A stretch of DNA of 54,061 nt from an uncultured Chlorobiaceae bacterium (GTDB lineage Bacteria > Bacteroidota > Chlorobiia > Chlorobiales > Chlorobiaceae), in assembly GCA_903937835.1 (NCBI GenBank), contig CAJAAV010000170.1, positions 1 to 54,061 of the forward strand, given 5' to 3'. Each line of letters begins with the position of its first letter. Within the stretch, counting starts at the first letter, position 1. Both the position numbers and the translations under genes were made by a program. Below the pieces are notes generated by a model. It saw nothing but the letters and a program-made list of their open reading frames with translations. It had not been told where the DNA came from and ran no database searches. Positions 17,219 to 27,984 of the stretch are shown here, piece after piece.

Positions 17219-17823
17219 AAATCGAAGAGCTGATCACCGCAGTACAAGGCGTTTTGGGTGTTGAAGCAGACGGCAAGGCTGGACCGGAAACCTGGGCAGC
17301 TATCTACAGGCAGATAGTCAGTCCTGAACTACCGGAGACTTCGCCGTTACCAGACATAACGTCTGTAGACGCAAGAAGTGAAAAGGTCATTGCAACTTTG
17401 TTGCCTCAGGTGCAGCCATTGGCGCGTGCTCTTGTCCAGAAAGCAGCTCTAAGCGGAATTTGCATAAAGATAATCAGTGGTTTCAGGACCTATGCAGAAC
17501 AAGATGCCCTTTATGCGCAAGGCCGAACAACACCAGGCAGTATTGTAACAAAAGCTAAAGGAGGCTACTCAAATCACAACTTCGGGATTGCCTTCGATGT
17601 CGGGGTTTTTGAGGGAAACAAGTATCTCGATGATTCACCAAAATACAAGGCTGCAGGTGTTCTCGGTACCGATTTGGGCTTGGAGTGGGGCGGAAACTGG
17701 AAAACTATTTCCGATCAGCCACATTTCCAGCTTCGACCCGGTTGGGCATCTATAATGAAGGAATCGGAAATGATGGCCGAGTTGAGAAATCGTGTGGCTG
17801 GTGAGTTGCCTATTTTTGCGTAA
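17215..17823 (+). CDS. M15 family peptidoglycan peptidase (endolysin-like)
   Basis: A 202-residue predicted zinc L,D- or L-Ala-D-Glu-type peptidase. The first about 40 residues (ELITAVQGVLGVEADGKAGP) resemble a short peptidoglycan-binding repeat. The catalytic domain contains SGFRTYAEQDALYAQG, then SNHNFGIAFDVGVF, which supplies the His and Asp zinc ligands of the S-x-H-x-x-G-x-A-x-D motif, and LEWGGNWKTISDQPHFQL with the Glu base region and third ligand. No signal peptide or membrane segment is present, as in phage endolysins that need a holin. GGAGGAAAG lies just before the ATG, which overlaps the toxin remnant's stop. A phage or mobile origin is inferred. Confidence 0.85.
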   Translation: MKIEELITAVQGVLGVEADGKAGPETWAAIYRQIVSPELPETSPLPDITSVDARSEKVIATLLPQVQPLARALVQKAALSGICIKIISGFRTYAEQDALYAQGRTTPGSIVTKAKGGYSNHNFGIAFDVGVFEGNKYLDDSPKYKAAGVLGTDLGLEWGGNWKTISDQPHFQLRPGWASIMKESEMMAELRNRVAGELPIFA

Positions 17824-17846
17824 GCTGACACCTGCGAGGTGTAGCT
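17823..17846 (+). terminator. Hairpin directly after the M15 peptidase stop codon
   Basis: AGCT-(G)-ACACCT pairs with AGGTGT-AGCT around GCG, with one bulged G. No T-run follows, so termination is uncertain. Confidence 0.3.
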
Positions 17847-18044
17847 GAATGTGCCAGTATCGCAGGAAAATTTATTCAGCGGTATAATGGCGTCATGTGA
17901 GTGCCTTTCCATTGAAGGGAAAGTAGTTCCGCGCGGTTGCGGTTCTTCTTGGTGTAGAGCGTCCTCAAATAATTGGTGATTTTTTCTTAAATTCCGCCTT
18001 AACAAAAAGCACTGAAACGAATCAATTAATTAACTTTCTGCATA

Positions 18045-19622
18045 ATGTCTGATCCTGTCATCAAGCGGGCGCTGGTTTCTGTATCTGATAAAACCGGTAT
18101 TGTGGATTTCTGCCGGGAACTCTCCCTCCTCGATGTCGAAATTTTCTCAACTGGGGGAACCCTGAAGTCACTTCAGGATGCAGGTGTCAGTGCAGCCTCT
18201 ATCTCAACCATCACCGGGTTTCCGGAAATTATGGATGGAAGGGTTAAAACGCTCCACCCCAAAATACATGGTGGACTGCTTGCCGTCAGAGAGAATGCCG
18301 ACCATGTAAAGCAGGCGGTCGAAAACGGTATCAGCTTTATTGATCTGGTTGTGGTGAACCTTTATCCCTTCGAGGCAACCGTAGCCAAACCGGATGTGAC
18401 GTTTGAGGATGCCATAGAAAATATTGATATCGGAGGCCCTTCGATGCTTCGGAGTGCGGCCAAGAATAACGAGTCGGTAACGGTTGTTACCGACAGTGCC
18501 GATTATGCGCTGGTGTTGCAGGAGATGCGGGAAAATAACGGCGCGACCAAAAGGAGCACCCGTCTTTCGCTTGCCTTGAAGGTGTTTGAACTCACCTCTC
18601 GTTATGACCGTGCCATTGCCTCTTATCTGGCAGGAGCTATCGGAGGAGAGCAATCTGAGGCGACAGCCAGAATGACGGTCAGCCTTGAACGTGAACTCGA
18701 TATGCGTTACGGTGAGAATCCTCATCAAAGTGCAGGGCTCTACCGCCTGACCGATGAGAACGGAACCCGCTCATTTGAAGATTTTTTTGAGAAACTGCAT
18801 GGCAAGGAACTCTCCTACAACAACATGCTCGATATTGCCGCAGCCGTATCCCTGATCGAGGAGTTCCGCAATGAAGAGCCGACAGTCGTTATTATCAAGC
18901 ATACCAACCCATGTGGTGTTGCTCAGGCCTCGACGCTTGCTGAAGCCTATCGCAGGGCCTTTTCAACCGATACACAGGCTCCTTTTGGGGGCATTATCGC
19001 CTTTAACCGTCCTCTTGATATGGAAGCAGCAAAGGCGGTTAATGAAATCTTTACTGAAATTCTCATCGCTCCAGCTTTTGAGGATGGCGTCCTTGAGATG
19101 CTGATGAAGAAAAAAGATCGCAGACTTGTGCTGCAGACCAATGTCATGCCTAAAGGCGGCTGGGAGTTCAAGTCCACACCATTCGGCATGCTCGTTCAGG
19201 ATCGTGACAGCAAAATTGTTGCAAAAGAGGATCTGACCGTTGTCACCAAACGGCAGCCGACCGAAGAGGAAATTGCCGACCTGATGTTTGCCTGGAAAAT
19301 CTGCAAGCATATCAAGTCGAACACCATTCTTTATGTGAAAAACCGCCAGACCTTCGGTGTCGGCGCTGGTCAGATGTCGCGTGTTGACTCTTCAAAAATC
19401 GCACGGTGGAAAGCTTCGGAAGTGGGGCTTGACCTTCATGGATCAGTTGTGGCCTCAGATGCGTTTTTCCCCTTTGCCGATGGTCTTCTGGCCGCTGCCG
19501 AAGCTGGAGTCACGGCAGTCATTCAGCCCGGAGGTTCCATCAGGGATAACGAAGTGATTGAGGCTGCAGATGCCAACAACCTTGCGATGGTTTTTACCGG
19601 TATGCGCCACTTCAAGCATTGA
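18045..19622 (+). CDS. purH: Bifunctional AICAR formyltransferase / IMP cyclohydrolase
   Basis: Catalyses the last two steps of IMP synthesis. The N-terminal cyclohydrolase domain (about 1-195) begins with [20 protein letters not shown] and has [28 protein letters not shown] and [17 protein letters not shown]. The formyltransferase domain contains [27 protein letters not shown] with the catalytic Lys-His, and [18 protein letters not shown] at the C-terminus. At 525 residues it is complete. It is preceded by a 221-base leader in which I recognise no riboswitch, and overlaps by a few bases the long open frame of the following aldo/keto reductase. Confidence 0.96.
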   Translation: MSDPVIKRALVSVSDKTGIVDFCRELSLLDVEIFSTGGTLKSLQDAGVSAASISTITGFPEIMDGRVKTLHPKIHGGLLAVRENADHVKQAVENGISFIDLVVVNLYPFEATVAKPDVTFEDAIENIDIGGPSMLRSAAKNNESVTVVTDSADYALVLQEMRENNGATKRSTRLSLALKVFELTSRYDRAIASYLAGAIGGEQSEATARMTVSLERELDMRYGENPHQSAGLYRLTDENGTRSFEDFFEKLHGKELSYNNMLDIAAAVSLIEEFRNEEPTVVIIKHTNPCGVAQASTLAEAYRRAFSTDTQAPFGGIIAFNRPLDMEAAKAVNEIFTEILIAPAFEDGVLEMLMKKKDRRLVLQTNVMPKGGWEFKSTPFGMLVQDRDSKIVAKEDLTVVTKRQPTEEEIADLMFAWKICKHIKSNTILYVKNRQTFGVGAGQMSRVDSSKIARWKASEVGLDLHGSVVASDAFFPFADGLLAAAEAGVTAVIQPGGSIRDNEVIEAADANNLAMVFTGMRHFKH

Positions 19623-19765
19623 TAAAGGGAAGAAAGATATTTTCGAGTATCATGGAGTGCAGAAAATTAAAAGAGATCGGGGTTGTACAGAAGCGGTGCA
19701 TCCCGATTTTTTTTATGGTTCAAGGTAGCAATATCAACGATCCTGAAAGAAAAAAGAGAGAGATT

Positions 19766-20770
<1,005 letters not shown>

Positions 20771-20790
20771 CCACCTCTCGTTCCTTGCAG

Positions 20791-20812
20791 GTTGGGGTGC
20801 AGGTACCCCAAC
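20791..20812 (+). terminator. Terminator after the aldo/keto reductase
   Basis: GTTGGGGT pairs perfectly with ACCCCAAC around GCAGGT, and TTACTTTTAT follows. It lies 20 bases after the stop codon and just before the converging queG gene. Confidence 0.75.
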
Positions 20813-20836
20813 TTACTTTTATCCGGAAAGCCACCG

Positions 20837-21793
20837 CTAAAGTTTTCCTGATCTTTTCAGATTCTCCTCCACCGCTCGGGCATTGCGTTTCATCCTGCGA
20901 AGCCCAATGCGGAAAATCGGTGTTCCATAAAACAATTCACGGAAGCCTGACTTGGTAAGGCTCAATATCTTCTCTGTAGAAATATTCACAAGTTCATGTC
21001 GTAACGCAAAAGATGGATCTGCCGTGATGCTTGCCTGCTGGTTATAGGGGCAAACCTCCTGGCAGAGGTCACATCCGAACACCCAGTCGCCTGTCATGGC
21101 AGCCTCTTCAGTCGTAAATTCCCGTTTCAGCTCCACCGTCAGGTAGGAAATGCACTTTGATGCGTCAATTTTTCCCGGCTCGACCAAGGCGCCGGTTGGG
21201 CAGTGGTCAAGGCACTTGCTGCAACTTCCACAAGAGTAGGGTAATGTGAATTTGGCGGAAGGTATCGCTCTGTCAATAAGTATCTCTCCGAGAAAAAGGT
21301 ATGATCCTGCCGATGGCACCTGCAGAAGAGTGTTTTTGCCTGTTTTTCCAATGCCGGCCTTTTCTGCCCAGTTTTTTTCGAGGAGGGGAGAGCTGTCAAC
21401 CGTTATCAGTGCCGTAAGAGGCTCGCCCAATAGTCTTTTTATGGAAGCAAGGAGCTCTTCAAGTTTTGCCTTGACAACAGTATGATAGTCGTCAATGAGC
21501 GCATATTTCGAGATTTTCGGCAGGCCTTCGCGATGCAGAAGAGGGTAATTATAGCTGATGGCGACTGAGATGATGGTGTGCAGGCCGGGAAACAGCAGGG
21601 AAGGATCGGCACGTTTTTCCATCTGCTTTTCCATGTAGTTCATCTCACCATGCCGCTTTTCCAGGATCATGGCAGTAAAGCGTCTCACCGCAATCGGTTG
21701 CGATACAGGAGAAGAAAAGCCTGTTGCAGCGAACCCGAGCCGCGCTGCTTCCTTGCGGATTTGGCGGGCAAGATCTGTTGAAGCGTCAGCCAT
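20837..21793 (-). CDS. queG: Epoxyqueuosine reductase
   Basis: Reduces epoxyqueuosine to queuosine in tRNA, the last step of the pathway, using cobalamin and two [4Fe-4S] clusters. The 318-residue form starting at ATG 21793 begins MADASTDLARQIRKEAARLG; an upstream extension to 21877 is Cys-rich and unlike the family. Motifs include the catalytic-Asp/cofactor region ALITVDSSPLLEK, WAEKAGIGKTGKNTLL, and the ferredoxin-like CGSCSKCLDHCPTGA and GCDLCQEVCPYNQQ. The ATG lies within the last codons of the upstream membrane-protein gene, so translation is coupled. It is the end of the murI-ispH-flavoprotein group. Confidence 0.95.
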   Translation of the reverse strand: MADASTDLARQIRKEAARLGFAATGFSSPVSQPIAVRRFTAMILEKRHGEMNYMEKQMEKRADPSLLFPGLHTIISVAISYNYPLLHREGLPKISKYALIDDYHTVVKAKLEELLASIKRLLGEPLTALITVDSSPLLEKNWAEKAGIGKTGKNTLLQVPSAGSYLFLGEILIDRAIPSAKFTLPYSCGSCSKCLDHCPTGALVEPGKIDASKCISYLTVELKREFTTEEAAMTGDWVFGCDLCQEVCPYNQQASITADPSFALRHELVNISTEKILSLTKSGFRELFYGTPIFRIGLRRMKRNARAVEENLKRSGKL

Positions 21794-22085
21794 AGCGTTT
21801 TTTTGCCATTTGTCGCACTCCTGAAAAGAGCAGAGATAGCAGCATGAGCAGAAAGCCCCACAGCAGAGAGATTCCACCTCCAGCCATAGCGGGAAGGATA
21901 CCAGCGGTCATAGCCATGAAGGTGACTGCTGCAAGCCACAGGACAGCAATCAGGAGCATGGGAAGCAGCCGCAGCGATTTCAGCAACGAGGGAAGTGTGG
22001 CCACCGCCATCGCCACCCCCATCGTTATCCACCAGCTATTGTTGGAAAAAAAGGTCATCATGACTGATCTGAATTTTGGCTCCAC
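21786..22085 (-). CDS. Small membrane protein, function unknown
   Basis: A 99-residue protein with two or three hydrophobic segments (about 18-34, 38-60 and 65-86), ending with a basic RQMAKKRYG tail. The frame starts at a GTG (22085) preceded by AAAAGG; ATG at 22061 is an alternative that would remove eight polar residues. Its end overlaps the queG start by eight bases and its start follows the flavoprotein stop by four, so it belongs to the same transcript. I do not recognise a family. The conserved-looking placement suggests a real gene. Confidence 0.65.
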   Translation of the reverse strand: MEPKFRSVMMTFFSNNSWWITMGVAMAVATLPSLLKSLRLLPMLLIAVLWLAAVTFMAMTAGILPAMAGGGISLLWGFLLMLLSLLFSGVRQMAKKRYG

Positions 22086-22089
22086 CTTT

Positions 22090-24057
22090 TTATTCCCCGA
22101 CCGGCGCCGACAGTGCCCCGGTCGGGCAGCTTTCCGTCATAACCGCAATGTCAAGCTTGCCATCGTATTCTTCGATCATACGAACGCAAATACCGCAATC
22201 AACGCACTTTTCGCGCTCCATGGAGATGTCGGCATTTTCAGCTTTGTAAAATCCGGGATGCTCATGCTTTTGTGTGGCATGAATGGGCAAATAACGTGAG
22301 GCAAGTTCTCGAAGACGGCAGTCGTTGATGGCATTGCATTTGCATTGAAGGCATCGCGCCGCCTCTTCGCGGGCAAGAGCTTCAGTATAGCCTGTTACCA
22401 CTTCACTGAAACTCGCCTTGCGTTCTGATGGCGGCAACTCTGGTACAGCAACTCTGTCGGCGGGTTGTTTTCGCTGATAGAACGCTTGCGGTGCTTCGTC
22501 TCTTGCGCCATAAGATGAATTAAACGGAACTTTCGTAGCTACAACCATCTCACCATGTAAAAAGAGATTGATGGCGTAAGCTGCCCGTTTCCCTTGCTCG
22601 ACCGCGCGGATGGCGGTATCGGTGCCCGTCACACAATCTCCTCCAGCAAAAAGCCATGCTGTTTCTGATTGCAGGGTTTCCGGGTTGACCATCAGTTCGC
22701 CGTACTGTCCGGTGCCAATGCCCGCAGTATCAGCTATCAAGTGGTCAATCTGCTGGCCGATAGCCGAGATAATGGTGTCGGCAGTTATGGTGAACTCCGA
22801 CCCTTCAACCGGCACCGGCTTTCTCCGTCCTGATGCATCGACCGCTCCTGGGCTCATGGTTATGGCGGTGATTTCCAGTGCGCCATTCATGCTTCTGATT
22901 GCGGTTGGCGCCGCCCATTCGACAAGGGAGATACCTTCTGCCAAAGCCTCCTGAATTTCTGAGGCGTTGGCGGGCATCTCTTCTCTGGAACGGCGATAGA
23001 GAATGGTGACGGTTGAAGCGCCAAGTCGAAGCGCTGTCCGTGCGGCATCGATGGCTGTGTTGCCACCACCGGTTACCACCACCAGTTTTCCGGGATGAGG
23101 CTGTTCGCCTGATGCCGCTTTCCGCAAAAACTCAATACCACTGGTCACACCGGGTGAACCTTCGCCCGCAATATTCATCGTTGCAGCCTGCTGTGCGCCG
23201 ACCGCCAGAAACACTGCGTCATAGTTACTATGAAGCGCTTCAAGGGTAATCTCTTTCCCGAAAGTGGTGTTGAACTGAAACTCCAGACCCATGTTGAGGA
23301 GGGTTGCCAGGTCACTTTCAATAACCGCATCCGGCAGCCTGAAGCGGGGAATACCGTAGCGCATCATCCCTCCCGCTTGTGCGTTTGCATCGAGTATGGT
23401 CACCTCATGTCCTTTACAAAGCAGGAACCATGCCGCAGTGAGACCGGCTGGACCTGATCCGACAATGGCAACCTTTTTGCCTGTTTTCGGAGCAAGTGCC
23501 GGGATAAAGCGATTGGCTTGCTCAGAATCCCTGTCAGCGGCATAGCGCTTCAGGGCACAGATAGAGACGGGCTGATCAATGCCATGCCGTCTGCACTCAT
23601 CTTCACAGGGGGCCGGGCAGATTCTGCCGAGAATTCCGGGAAGAGGAATGGTTTGCTTGATGATCTCTATGGCACGCGCATCGTTATGGCTGGCAATTGC
23701 TGCAACAAAATCGGGAATATTGCAGCCTGCCGGACAAGTTATTTCACAGGGGCCCATGCAGTCACCATCATGCTCCAGGATAATGCTTTCAAGACTTTGA
23801 CGCCTCATGGTGTTGAGTGTCTCGTTCTCGGTTTCGATGACCATTCCCTCCGATACCGGTGTATCACATGCCGGAACAAAGCGGTTTTTGCCCTTGATTT
23901 CGACAATGCACATCCAGCACGAACCTGTCTCTTCAAGAGATTTGTGAAAACAGAGCGTAGGAATAATGATGCCCGCAGCAGTTGCAGCTTCAAGAATTGA
24001 TGTTCCGGGCGCTGCCGTAACCGCCTGCTGGTTGATGGTCAGTAAGAGTTGCTTCAT
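22090..24057 (-). CDS. GltD-like Fe-S flavoprotein with N-terminal 2Fe-2S and C-terminal 4Fe-4S domains
   Basis: A 655-residue cytoplasmic NAD(P)H-dependent electron-transfer protein. Residues 1-80 form a plant-type 2Fe-2S ferredoxin fold ([20 protein letters not shown] then [19 protein letters not shown]). [20 protein letters not shown] starts a GltD-type N-terminal cluster domain. Two dinucleotide-binding motifs follow: [16 protein letters not shown] for FAD and [15 protein letters not shown] for NAD(P)H. The C-terminus adds [12 protein letters not shown] and [17 protein letters not shown] with a downstream CPTGAL. No gltB, hydrogenase, or formate dehydrogenase partner is adjacent. It overlaps ispH by four bases. 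The size recalls DsrL, but the added 2Fe-2S domain and lack of dsr neighbours argue against that name. Confidence 0.85.
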   Translation of the reverse strand: MKQLLLTINQQAVTAAPGTSILEAATAAGIIIPTLCFHKSLEETGSCWMCIVEIKGKNRFVPACDTPVSEGMVIETENETLNTMRRQSLESIILEHDGDCMGPCEITCPAGCNIPDFVAAIASHNDARAIEIIKQTIPLPGILGRICPAPCEDECRRHGIDQPVSICALKRYAADRDSEQANRFIPALAPKTGKKVAIVGSGPAGLTAAWFLLCKGHEVTILDANAQAGGMMRYGIPRFRLPDAVIESDLATLLNMGLEFQFNTTFGKEITLEALHSNYDAVFLAVGAQQAATMNIAGEGSPGVTSGIEFLRKAASGEQPHPGKLVVVTGGGNTAIDAARTALRLGASTVTILYRRSREEMPANASEIQEALAEGISLVEWAAPTAIRSMNGALEITAITMSPGAVDASGRRKPVPVEGSEFTITADTIISAIGQQIDHLIADTAGIGTGQYGELMVNPETLQSETAWLFAGGDCVTGTDTAIRAVEQGKRAAYAINLFLHGEMVVATKVPFNSSYGARDEAPQAFYQRKQPADRVAVPELPPSERKASFSEVVTGYTEALAREEAARCLQCKCNAINDCRLRELASRYLPIHATQKHEHPGFYKAENADISMEREKCVDCGICVRMIEEYDGKLDIAVMTESCPTGALSAPVGE

Positions 24058-25043
24058 TCGCTTTGTTGTGAAGGGTGTGTCGGAGCGAACTTCTGTTCAA
24101 GAGAGAGAGCTACTTTTTCAAGATGCCACATGGGTGTGGAGGTGGCACCGCAGACACCGACATTGTCAATCGACTTGCCATGAGTGCCGTTGAACCATGC
24201 ATCCTTAATTTCATTAATATCTTCGATAAAAAAACTTCGGGGATTTGCGGCTTTGCAGATATTATACAACACCTGGCCGTTTGAACTCTTCTTCCCCGCC
24301 ACAAAAATTATAACATCGTTGGCAAGTGAAAAGTCGTGCAGTTTCTGGTTCCGGCTTGATACCTGGCGACAAATCGTATCCTTGAAAACATGCTCGGGCA
24401 TGGAACGTACCCCGGTTATCTCTGCCGTAATGTCAATATCGCGGATTGCCATCCATGGCGCAGCTTCCGCAGAGAGCGCACGGGCAAAATGTGTTTCCAG
24501 ATGAGCCTTCAGCTCGTAAAAGCCCGGAACGTCCATCGTGGTCTGGGAGATAAGCGCTGTTTTTTTTGTAGGGTCAAGATTTTTTATCTCCTCAGTGTCA
24601 CTGAGGTCAGCATGTTTGACAATAACGGCAAGGTTGTTGCATTGACCGTTGATACCGATTACCTCCGGGTGGGTATGTTTTCCGTAAATAATGATCTGGA
24701 AGCCAAGCTCAAAGAGCAATCTTGTTGTGCGCTGCAACCTGGAAACGACAGGGCAGGTCGTGTCAGTAACAGTCAGATTGTTCTCTTTTGCAATTTTGTA
24801 GGTGGAAGGAGGCTCACCGTGTGCCCTGATCAGTACTTTGGTATTATTCAGCTCTTTAAAGGCAGTTTCATCAACAGTTACCAGGCCAAGCTGTTCAAGG
24901 CGCTTCACCTCGACCTCATTATGGACAATATCGCCAAACGAGTACAAGCCTCCCGGCTCCTGGAGCTGTTCTTCAGCAGCATTGATGGTTCCCTGTACTC
25001 CAATGCAGAAGCCGGATGAAGTTCTGTCGAGATTTACGTTCAT
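24054..25043 (-). CDS. ispH: 4-Hydroxy-3-methylbut-2-enyl diphosphate reductase
   Basis: Last enzyme of the MEP pathway: reduces HMBPP to IPP and DMAPP with a [4Fe-4S] cluster. The three ligand cysteines are visible: FCIGVQ near residue 13, [11 protein letters not shown], and [15 protein letters not shown]. The His residues of RAHGEPP and GKHTHPEV are the substrate-site ones. The ATG at 25043 gives the family start ([16 protein letters not shown], 329 residues); the open frame upstream to 25211 is inside murI and is not used. In a green sulfur bacterium it feeds bacteriochlorophyll tails, carotenoids and quinones. It follows murI by 16 bases. Confidence 0.96.
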   Translation of the reverse strand: MNVNLDRTSSGFCIGVQGTINAAEEQLQEPGGLYSFGDIVHNEVEVKRLEQLGLVTVDETAFKELNNTKVLIRAHGEPPSTYKIAKENNLTVTDTTCPVVSRLQRTTRLLFELGFQIIIYGKHTHPEVIGINGQCNNLAVIVKHADLSDTEEIKNLDPTKKTALISQTTMDVPGFYELKAHLETHFARALSAEAAPWMAIRDIDITAEITGVRSMPEHVFKDTICRQVSSRNQKLHDFSLANDVIIFVAGKKSSNGQVLYNICKAANPRSFFIEDINEIKDAWFNGTHGKSIDNVGVCGATSTPMWHLEKVALSLEQKFAPTHPSQQSE

Positions 25044-25059
25044 GCTGTACACGTTAGCG

Positions 25060-25860
25060 TTATACCTCCACCAAATGGACATCGGGCAGTTCTGAGCCCA
25101 TGAAGAGTTGATAGAGCATGCTGAATTTTTGAGGCAGATCGCTGACCAAAAGATTCGGAACAGAGGCTTTCTGAGAGCGATTGAGCTGGCCGGACTCAAG
25201 CAGCAGCTCACGGGTTCTCAGTGCGACCGCTTCTGCTGAATCAATAATACGAATGCCACTCCCAATGGTCGCTTCGATGATTTCGCGAAGAATCGGATAG
25301 TGGGTGCAGCCAAGTACCAGTGTATCGATCTCTTCTGTGCGAATCTCTGCAAGATAATGTTCGGCAACAAGTTTTGTGGCGAGATGGTTGATAAATCCCT
25401 CCTCGGCCAAGGGAACAAAAAGAGGACAGGCTTTCGAGATGACCTCTATGTCGGGGTTGAGCTCGTTAATAGCTCGGGCATAAGCATTTGAACCGACAGT
25501 TGCCTGTGTGCCTATAACGCCGATCCGGTTGTTTTTTGTGACCTGCACAGCCAGTTCAGCGCCAGCTTTGAGAACTCCAATGACCGGAACGTCACCACAA
25601 GCTTTTTCAACAATATCAAGGGCAAGCGCCGAAACAGTATTACAGGCAACAATAATTACTTTAGGCTGATATCGCATGAGAATGGCGGTATCGTCAGCCG
25701 CATACTTTCTTATTGTTACCTCAGACTTCGGGCCATAAGGCACCCTCGCTGTATCACCAAAATAGATAATCCGCTCGAACGGAAGGGCCGCCTGTATCGC
25801 CTTGACAACCGTGAGTCCTCCAATACCGGAGTCAAATATACCAATTAGGCTTTTGTTCAA
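25060..25860 (-). CDS. murI: Glutamate racemase
   Basis: Interconverts L- and D-glutamate for peptidoglycan. Both catalytic cysteines are present, in [13 protein letters not shown] and [14 protein letters not shown], and the N-terminus carries [13 protein letters not shown]. No ATG precedes this motif. The frame extends through a 7-base tandem repeat to a TTG at 25881; the TTG at 25860, giving [12 protein letters not shown], is nearest to the usual N-terminus and is chosen here, for 266 residues. Either choice is a non-ATG start. It is the first gene of murI-ispH-flavoprotein-membrane protein-queG. Confidence 0.93.
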   Translation of the reverse strand: MNKSLIGIFDSGIGGLTVVKAIQAALPFERIIYFGDTARVPYGPKSEVTIRKYAADDTAILMRYQPKVIIVACNTVSALALDIVEKACGDVPVIGVLKAGAELAVQVTKNNRIGVIGTQATVGSNAYARAINELNPDIEVISKACPLFVPLAEEGFINHLATKLVAEHYLAEIRTEEIDTLVLGCTHYPILREIIEATIGSGIRIIDSAEAVALRTRELLLESGQLNRSQKASVPNLLVSDLPQKFSMLYQLFMGSELPDVHLVEV

Positions 25861-25869
25861 TTCACAATT

Positions 25870-25897
25870 GACAACTGACAACTGACAACTGACAACT
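25870..25897. repeat. 7-base tandem repeat (GACAACT x 4) at the murI start
   Basis: Four exact copies of GACAACT run head to tail, flanked by AATTCACAATT and GACAGG. The array overlaps the extended 5' end of murI, where every unit brings a TTG on the minus strand but in a shifted frame. The unit length is not a multiple of three. Heptamer arrays of this kind are known from cyanobacteria (STRR) and other genomes. Confidence 0.85.
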
Positions 25898-25956
25898 GAC
25901 AGGTTACAAGTATTCGCTGCCTATTATCGCATTGCCGATTGTCACATTACTGAAAA

Positions 25957-27048
25957 CTATACATTAAAGCGGAAGACAATCACATCACCATCCTTGACAA
26001 TGTACTCTTTGCCTTCCGAGCGGAGCTTTCCTGCTTCCTTGACCTTATGTTCAGAGCCGAGCTCAATCAGGTCACGGTAGAACATGACCTCTGCGCGAAT
26101 AAACCCTCTTTCAAAATCAGAATGAATAGCTCCTGCGGCTTCCGGAGCGGCAGCGCCCTTGCGGATAGTCCAGGCATGAACCTCTTTTTCTCCGGCAGTA
26201 AAATAGGTCTGGAGTCCAAGCAGGTCATAAGCTGTTTTAATCAATCGGTCGAGGCCAGAGGTATGAAGCCCGAGGCTTTCAAGAAACTCCGGGCGCTCCT
26301 CTTCAGGCAGTTCAGCGATCTCGGACTCTGTTTTTGCGCTGATGATCAGCATTTTTGCGCCGGATGCCGCAGCTATTTCAGCTACTTTTTTTGTATAGCC
26401 ATTTCCGTCCGGTAGGTCAGACTCTGCGACATTGGCAGCAAAGAGAATAGGTTTGGATGAGAGAAGAAAAAACGGCCGGGCAATAATCTGCTCTTCGGGA
26501 GTTGAAAGAATTTTTCGGACAGGAATGCCTTCGCTGAGGCCGCTGATTATTTTTTCTGCCACATCGAGTTGCAGCAAAAGCTCCTTTTCTTTTCTGGCGT
26601 TTTTTCTGAGTCTCTCAATTCGGCGTTCCATACTGTCAAGATCGGCAAGCATCAGCTCGGTTTCAATGGTGACAATGTCGTCCGCAGGGTCAATTCTTCC
26701 TTCAACGTGAATAATATTGTCGTCATCAAAACACCGTACGACATGGACAATGGCGTCGACTTCCCGGATATGGGAGAGAAACTGGTTGCCGAGACCTTCG
26801 CCTTTGCTTGCACCTTTGACCAGTCCGGCGATATCGACAATTTCAAGGGTTGCCGGTACAAGTGTCGGAGTTTTTACAACATTTGCAATTTGCTGCATCC
26901 TGTCGTCAGGTACCAGAACAGTTCCGACATTTGGTTCTATGGTACAGAACGGGTAATTGGCTGCTTCAGCCTGTTTTGCCGTGATGGCATTGAAAAGCGT
27001 TGACTTTCCGACGTTTGGCAATCCGACAATGCCGCAGCGAAGTGACAT
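25957..27048 (-). CDS. ychF: Redox-regulated ATPase/GTPase YchF (Obg family)
   Basis: A universally conserved P-loop protein of the TRAFAC class that binds ribosomes and prefers ATP. The ATG at 27048 gives [20 protein letters not shown], the family start; the frame's upstream extension to 27102 is rejected. Walker A is [29 protein letters not shown] gives switch I/II; the base-specificity motif is FAANVAESD (N-x-x-E instead of NKxD, which explains ATP use). A coiled-coil insert lies around residues 130-195 and a C-terminal TGS domain contains [10 protein letters not shown]. The 363 residues are normal. It is read from its own promoter and precedes murI. Confidence 0.96.
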   Translation of the reverse strand: MSLRCGIVGLPNVGKSTLFNAITAKQAEAANYPFCTIEPNVGTVLVPDDRMQQIANVVKTPTLVPATLEIVDIAGLVKGASKGEGLGNQFLSHIREVDAIVHVVRCFDDDNIIHVEGRIDPADDIVTIETELMLADLDSMERRIERLRKNARKEKELLLQLDVAEKIISGLSEGIPVRKILSTPEEQIIARPFFLLSSKPILFAANVAESDLPDGNGYTKKVAEIAAASGAKMLIISAKTESEIAELPEEERPEFLESLGLHTSGLDRLIKTAYDLLGLQTYFTAGEKEVHAWTIRKGAAAPEAAGAIHSDFERGFIRAEVMFYRDLIELGSEHKVKEAGKLRSEGKEYIVKDGDVIVFRFNV

Positions 27049-27154
27049 AAAAAAAATGTTTGTTGTAATGGGTTGGCCTCTAAAAAACAACGGTTTTAAC
27101 ATGTAACCAATATGTTTGGAAAAAGCAAATATTTTTTATAAAATGACAGCCTGA

Positions 27155-27877
27155 TTGAGGTGCATACATTTAAAACAGGAAATCGGGAAAAAGCCTATTA
27201 TTATTGCTATTGACGGGCCTGCTGCATCCGGAAAAAGTACGACAGCCAGAAACGTGGCTCAGCGGCTTGGGTACACCTATATTGATACCGGTGCCATGTA
27301 CCGGTCTGTGACGCTCAAGGCCCTGCAACAGGGGGTTCTTGATAGCTTGCGACGCTCTTCTGAGAGCGTTTCCAGTTTACTTGAAGGTCTTACCATAGGT
27401 TTTGACGGTGATCGCGTTATTCTTGATGGCACCGATGTTACCGCTGAGATCAGGGATAACCGGGTGAGCCGGGAGGTAAGTTTTGTCAGTTCACTCAAAC
27501 CAGTTCGCGACAGGCTCAAGGAGATGCAGCAGGAGCTTGGAAAGTTGGGCTGCGTTGTCATGGATGGGCGAGATATCGGCACCGTCGTCTTTCCTGATGC
27601 CGAGCTGAAAATCTTTCTTGTGGCTGATGCCCGCGAAAGAGCAAAACGCAGGTATGCCGAACTGATTGCAAAGTCTCCCGAGAGTAGCAATATGCCGGAT
27701 CTTGATGCTCTTGAAGAGGAGATCAAGAGAAGAGATCGCGATGATGCTGAACGGGAACATGCACCATTAAAAAAACATCCCGAAGCTCATGAAATTGATA
27801 CTTCGGATTTGACGATCGAGCAGCAGGTGGATAGAGTATGCAATCTTGCGTTGCAGAGAGATAAGGATTGCCGGTAA
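27155..27877 (+). CDS. cmk: Cytidylate kinase
   Basis: Phosphorylates CMP and dCMP with ATP. The P-loop is [15 protein letters not shown] and is followed by [16 protein letters not shown], the typical CMP-binding start. [26 protein letters not shown] and [16 protein letters not shown] (the lid region) confirm the family. About 227 residues are family-like; the first 13 codons come from a TTG start because there is no in-frame ATG ahead of the P-loop, so the exact start is unsure. It lies 107 bases before rpsA; cmk-rpsA pairing is common in bacteria. Confidence 0.93.
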   Translation: MRCIHLKQEIGKKPIIIAIDGPAASGKSTTARNVAQRLGYTYIDTGAMYRSVTLKALQQGVLDSLRRSSESVSSLLEGLTIGFDGDRVILDGTDVTAEIRDNRVSREVSFVSSLKPVRDRLKEMQQELGKLGCVVMDGRDIGTVVFPDAELKIFLVADARERAKRRYAELIAKSPESSNMPDLDALEEEIKRRDRDDAEREHAPLKKHPEAHEIDTSDLTIEQQVDRVCNLALQRDKDCR

Positions 27878-27984
27878 AGAAATTTCGGCATGGTATAGAA
27901 TTTTTTTTCATTAACCCTAAAACCGCAGGCCGATATCTCTCGCGGCAGGCAGGCTAACTTACACGAGAGGAAGGAAAAAACTTA

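Noticed and set aside
17847-18044. Purine or ZTP-type riboswitch before purH
   Set aside because: No matching conserved loop sequences are seen in this leader.
22090-24057. Identification as DsrL from its 655-residue length
   Set aside because: The N-terminal 2Fe-2S domain is not part of DsrL and no dsr genes are nearby.
24054-25211. Extended 385-residue start for ispH
   Set aside because: The extra 56 residues lie inside murI in another frame; the ATG at 25043 gives the conserved N-terminus.
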